In this document: piece by piece, positions 61,189 to 64,000 of the stretch | Numbering within the stretch: the first letter of the stretch is position 1 | Layout of the letters: each line of letters begins with the position of its first letter | From: Actinomycetospora chiangmaiensis DSM 45062 | GTDB lineage: Bacteria > Actinomycetota > Actinomycetes > Mycobacteriales > Pseudonocardiaceae | Length of the DNA stretch: 64,000 nt | Assembly: GCF_000379625.1 (NCBI RefSeq) | Contig: NZ_KB903218.1 | Coordinates: 1 to 64,000, forward strand | Direction of reading: 5' to 3' | Notes under the pieces: generated by a model | Database searches by the model: none | Seen by the model: only the letters and a program-made list of their open reading frames with translations | Told to the model about the DNA's origin: nothing | Position numbers and translations under genes: made by a program

Positions 61189-62109
61189 CTACTGCTTCAC
61201 GAGCGTCGCGACGGAGATGTGCGGCCAGTCGATCCCGAGGAAGTTCAGAATGACCGTTTGCGTGTACTGCAGCTGCACGAACGTGCTGCCGTCGGCCTGC
61301 CGGACGGTCTCGATCCAGAAGATCGCGTCCATCGAGGTCGCGTTGGCGTTCGAGATGTCGAAGGGGATGTTCAGCGTCCCCCCGGCCCGAGCGGCGGGTC
61401 CCTGCGCCGGGGCCCGGGTGGAGATGATCAGAACCACCGTGTCGACGATCGTCTGCCCGGCGATCGCGTCGAGGAGGGCCTGGTTCATGTTCGCGATGTA
61501 GCCGGGGTCGAAGCCGGGCGGCAGCGGCAGCGTCGGATGGGTCAGGGGCTCGAGGTACTTGCCCGAGAGGTCCTGACCGGGCGGGTTGCTGAGCGGGGTC
61601 GAACTGACCGGATCGATCCGCGGTCCACTGGGAATCTCAAATCCCTGGCCGATCGCGAGCACCGACGTGCCGTGGGGGATCGACGCCTGCCGCACGATGG
61701 TCGGACCGTCGGACGGGACCGTCGTCGCGGGGACGGAGAGCCAGAAGCCCGGCTCGATGTGCAGCGCCTGGTTGGTCACCCGGTCGGCGACGCGCTGGAG
61801 GTAGCGCAGGCCGACGATGTCGATGTCGTCCTGGTTCGTGCTGCCGCGGTTCGGCACCTTCCCGCCGATCGGGGTGAACTCCAGGATCTCCACCGTCGAC
61901 GACAGGAGCACTCGGAACGGTGCGGGGCCGGTACTCGGCGGCCGCGAGTCGAAGTCGGGCAGCGAGACCAGGTTGAAGCCGGTCCCGATCCAGCTGCCGG
62001 CGAGGCCGGACAGCAGACCGAGGGCGTCCGGGAGCTCGGCCAGCGGGATTCCCGGCCGGGTGTTCACAGGCTGGGTGGTGTCGGGCTGCGGAACGACGGG
62101 TGCGGCCAT
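61189..62109 (-). CDS. Lipocalin/FABP-like heme-binding-family protein (tentative)
   Basis: A 306-residue soluble protein, first gene of the oxidase operon. The GLLSGLAGSWIGTGFNLVSLP motif opens a beta-barrel like nitrobindin/THAP4-type heme-binding proteins. HIEPGFWLSVPATT and RQASIPHGTSVLAIG continue the barrel. ATG 62109 follows GGAGGAGAG. With the multicopper oxidase it suggests redox or phenolic chemistry. The heme assignment is from memory and uncertain. Confidence 0.6.
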   Translation of the reverse strand: MAAPVVPQPDTTQPVNTRPGIPLAELPDALGLLSGLAGSWIGTGFNLVSLPDFDSRPPSTGPAPFRVLLSSTVEILEFTPIGGKVPNRGSTNQDDIDIVGLRYLQRVADRVTNQALHIEPGFWLSVPATTVPSDGPTIVRQASIPHGTSVLAIGQGFEIPSGPRIDPVSSTPLSNPPGQDLSGKYLEPLTHPTLPLPPGFDPGYIANMNQALLDAIAGQTIVDTVVLIISTRAPAQGPAARAGGTLNIPFDISNANATSMDAIFWIETVRQADGSTFVQLQYTQTVILNFLGIDWPHISVATLVKQ

Positions 62110-62227
62110 CGAAGTCTCTCCTCCGTGCGACTGATACCGAACGTAGTAATTCGACGGGCGCTCTCCATCCGGGAAACCCCTAGTCGGCAGAGTGAAGGTC
62201 GCTTTGTGGTCACCTAGGGTGGTCGGT

Positions 62228-64000
62228 GTGGGGGACGGCGACGATCGGACACCGCTCGACGACGGAGCGGTCGGCCTGCGCGGTCGCGGCCCCACCTGCC
62301 GCTTCCTGGCCGACCGGCTGCGGGAGGCGACGGAGCGGGCGGTCGTCGTTCTCGCCGAGGGCGAGCCCGGCTCGGGCAAGTCGACCCTGTGTCGCGAGAC
62401 CGCCGATCGCGCGCGTCGGGACGGGTTCCGCGTGATCACGATGGTGGGGATCCAGGGGGAGAGCGACATCGCTCTCGCGGCGCTGTCCGCCCTCCTCCGG
62501 CCGCTCCTCCCAGACGCTGCGTCCCTCCCCGAGAAGCGGCGCCGCGCCGTCCACGCGGTCACCGGAGCGAGCGACGACGAGGCACCTGACCGCTTCGCCC
62601 TGGGCGTCGCCGTGCTCGGGCTGTTCGCGGCGGTGACCGAGCGCGTCCCACTGCTGATCGTCATCGACGACGCCCACTGGCTCGACCAGCTGTCCGCGGA
62701 CGTCCTGTCGTTCGTGGCTCGCCGACTCGGGGATGACCCCGTGATGCTGCTTGCGGCCACGCGCCCCGGCCCGTGTCCGCTCGTCCTGGAGGGCGCGGCC
62801 GTCCCGCTGGCGGTGGGGCCGCTCGACCTCCCCGCACTCGCGTGCGTGCTCGACGACGCCGGATACGCGACGAGCCCCGAGGTCCTCCGCGCGATCGAGG
62901 CGGTCAGCGGCGGGCTCCCACTGGCAGCGCTCGAGACGGCGGCCGCCCTCTCCGCGGCCCACCGCGCCGGGAACGCTCCGCTACCCGATCCGTTGCCGGT
63001 CGGTCGCCGCGTCGGGGAAGCCTACCGACGGCGGCTCGACAGCTTGCCGGACCGGACCCTGGAGGCACTCGCCGTCGTCGTCGCCGCCGGGACGGCGCCC
63101 CCCACGCTGCTCGAGGCGGGCCTGGCTACGGACGGCCTCTCGATCGTCGATCTCGAGCCGGCCGAGGACGCGGGCATCCTCCGGCTCGCCGCCGACGGCA
63201 CCGTCGTCTTCGGGCATCCGCTCCTGCGCGCAGCGGCCTTCGCCGTGCTGACCCCCAGCGTCCGTCGCCGCGCCCAGCGGGCGCTGGCCGCCGTGACGGC
63301 ACCGGACGCGGTCGATGCCGACGCCGAACGACATGCGCGCCACCTCCTCGGGGCCGCCTTCGGGCCGGAGGACGAGCTCGCCGACGCGCTCGACGCCGCC
63401 GGACGCGCCCTCGCGCACCGAGCGGGTCCGGCCGGTGCCGCCGACGTGCTCGGGCAGGCGGCCGAGATGACCCCGCCGGGTCCGCGTCGCGTCGCGCGCC
63501 ACCTCGTCGCCGCCCAGGCGTGCCTCGCCGCGGGCCTGCCCGCACGGGCCCGTCGTCATGCCGGGGAGGTCCTCGTAAAAGGTGTCGACGCGACGGCCAG
63601 GTGCGACGCCCACCTCGTCATGCTCGCGACCGCGGTCTGGGGACCCGAGGGCACGGCGCGAGCCCACGTCGCCGCCGAGGAGGCCGAACGGATCCGGGAG
63701 GCCGACCCGGCCCGTGCGGTCCGACTCCTCGTCCCCGTCTGCAGCGTGGCGATGAGCCACGGCGCCCTCCCGGAGGCGCTCGACCTCGCGCGGCGCGGCC
63801 GTGCCTGGGCCGGGGACGACCGGGTCGACGCGCCGACGGGGCGGAGTGCCTCCCAGCTGTGCGCGATGTCCCTCGTCCTGTCCGGGCGGCACGCCGAGGC
63901 GCGTTCGGTGCTGGACGGCCTCCCCGACGAGCCTCCGTCCGGGAGCACCGACCTCCCCGGCCACGCCCAGACCCTCGTGCGACTCGAACGGCTGGGGGAG
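62228..64000 (+). CDS. LAL-type AAA/STAND transcriptional regulator, 3' truncated by window end
   Basis: The first 591 residues of a large regulator. The ATPase has Walker A GEPGSGKST (45-53) and Walker B LLIVIDDAHWLD (about 138-149), typical of LuxR-family ATPases such as MalT/LAL proteins. Helical tetratricopeptide-like repeats follow (RAVRLLVPVCSVAMSHGALPEALDLARRG). The C-terminal LuxR HTH would lie beyond the window. GTG 62228 follows GGGTGG at five bases. Divergent from the oxidase operon, which it may regulate. Confidence 0.82.
   Translation, partial: MGDGDDRTPLDDGAVGLRGRGPTCRFLADRLREATERAVVVLAEGEPGSGKSTLCRETADRARRDGFRVITMVGIQGESDIALAALSALLRPLLPDAASLPEKRRRAVHAVTGASDDEAPDRFALGVAVLGLFAAVTERVPLLIVIDDAHWLDQLSADVLSFVARRLGDDPVMLLAATRPGPCPLVLEGAAVPLAVGPLDLPALACVLDDAGYATSPEVLRAIEAVSGGLPLAALETAAALSAAHRAGNAPLPDPLPVGRRVGEAYRRRLDSLPDRTLEALAVVVAAGTAPPTLLEAGLATDGLSIVDLEPAEDAGILRLAADGTVVFGHPLLRAAAFAVLTPSVRRRAQRALAAVTAPDAVDADAERHARHLLGAAFGPEDELADALDAAGRALAHRAGPAGAADVLGQAAEMTPPGPRRVARHLVAAQACLAAGLPARARRHAGEVLVKGVDATARCDAHLVMLATAVWGPEGTARAHVAAEEAERIREADPARAVRLLVPVCSVAMSHGALPEALDLARRGRAWAGDDRVDAPTGRSASQLCAMSLVLSGRHAEARSVLDGLPDEPPSGSTDLPGHAQTLVRLERLGE

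Noticed and set aside
1-64000. CRISPR arrays, tRNA or rRNA genes, transposases, attachment sites
   Set aside because: Looked for regular direct repeats with spacers, cloverleaf-like stretches, DDE/serine/tyrosine recombinase motifs and flanking duplications; none seen by eye.

Overview
The window comes from a very GC-rich actinobacterium (about 72% GC by eye; GTG starts, 4-base stop/start overlaps and NarL/LuxR-type regulators throughout). Gene content fits a Pseudonocardiales-like soil or plant-associated organism, but that placement is inference. No tRNA, rRNA, CRISPR array or insertion sequence was seen. Much of the window serves extracellular polysaccharide and cell-surface functions, interrupted by a block of conflict-system-like genes.

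Layout. 1-1688: end of an rmlB-like dehydratase and rmlA (dTDP-sugar supply). 1.7-6.4 kb: a clearly lower-GC island with two glycosyltransferases, a sugar O-acetyltransferase and an anchored cutinase fused to a fibronectin-III domain. 6.5-11.9 kb: accessory genes, namely a large two-helix membrane protein broken at a C8 tract, an unknown protein, an intact VapBC toxin-antitoxin pair and two tiny membrane proteins. 12.0-19.2 kb: a polysaccharide cluster with three GT2 enzymes, a giant membrane protein carrying a long acidic Ala/Glu/Val/Pro repeat tail, and a GH16-like enzyme. 19.3-20.9 kb: two divergent LuxR regulators. 20.9-25.2 kb: two Wzx-like flippases and a GMC oxidoreductase. 25.3-31.2 kb: membrane proteins, a NarL-type two-component pair and an orphan protein.

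31.3-42.7 kb is the most unusual region. A divergent locus encodes a CATRA-type pair (small soluble protein plus large C-terminally membrane-anchored protein) on one strand, and a CHAT (caspase-like) protease plus a CHAT-like partner lacking the catalytic residues on the other. It converges on a six-gene operon encoding an anchored extracytoplasmic sensor-like protein, small proteins, a coiled-coil membrane protein and a Ycf46-like AAA+ ATPase. The ATPase and the protein encoded just before it end in the same RRVxL-type tail. I infer a regulated membrane-associated conflict or cell-death system, in which ligand or damage sensing gates a CHAT protease. Only the CHAT, AAA and (less surely) CATRA assignments rest on family recognition.

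43-47 kb holds a decayed VapBC locus whose antitoxin tail matches the intact pair at 10.6 kb, small secreted and membrane proteins, a GNAT enzyme and a DUF1097 protein. 47.2-57.7 kb is a tightly coupled exopolysaccharide operon (two GT4, methyltransferase, acyltransferase, flippase, O-antigen ligase/polymerase, Wzz/BY-kinase, lipoprotein, polytopic glycosyltransferase-like protein), preceded by a 40-codon remnant of another gene. 57.7-62.1 kb is a minus-strand operon with a multicopper oxidase lacking an obvious signal peptide. 62.2 kb to the end is the N-terminal part of an AAA/LuxR-type (LAL-like) regulator running out of the window.
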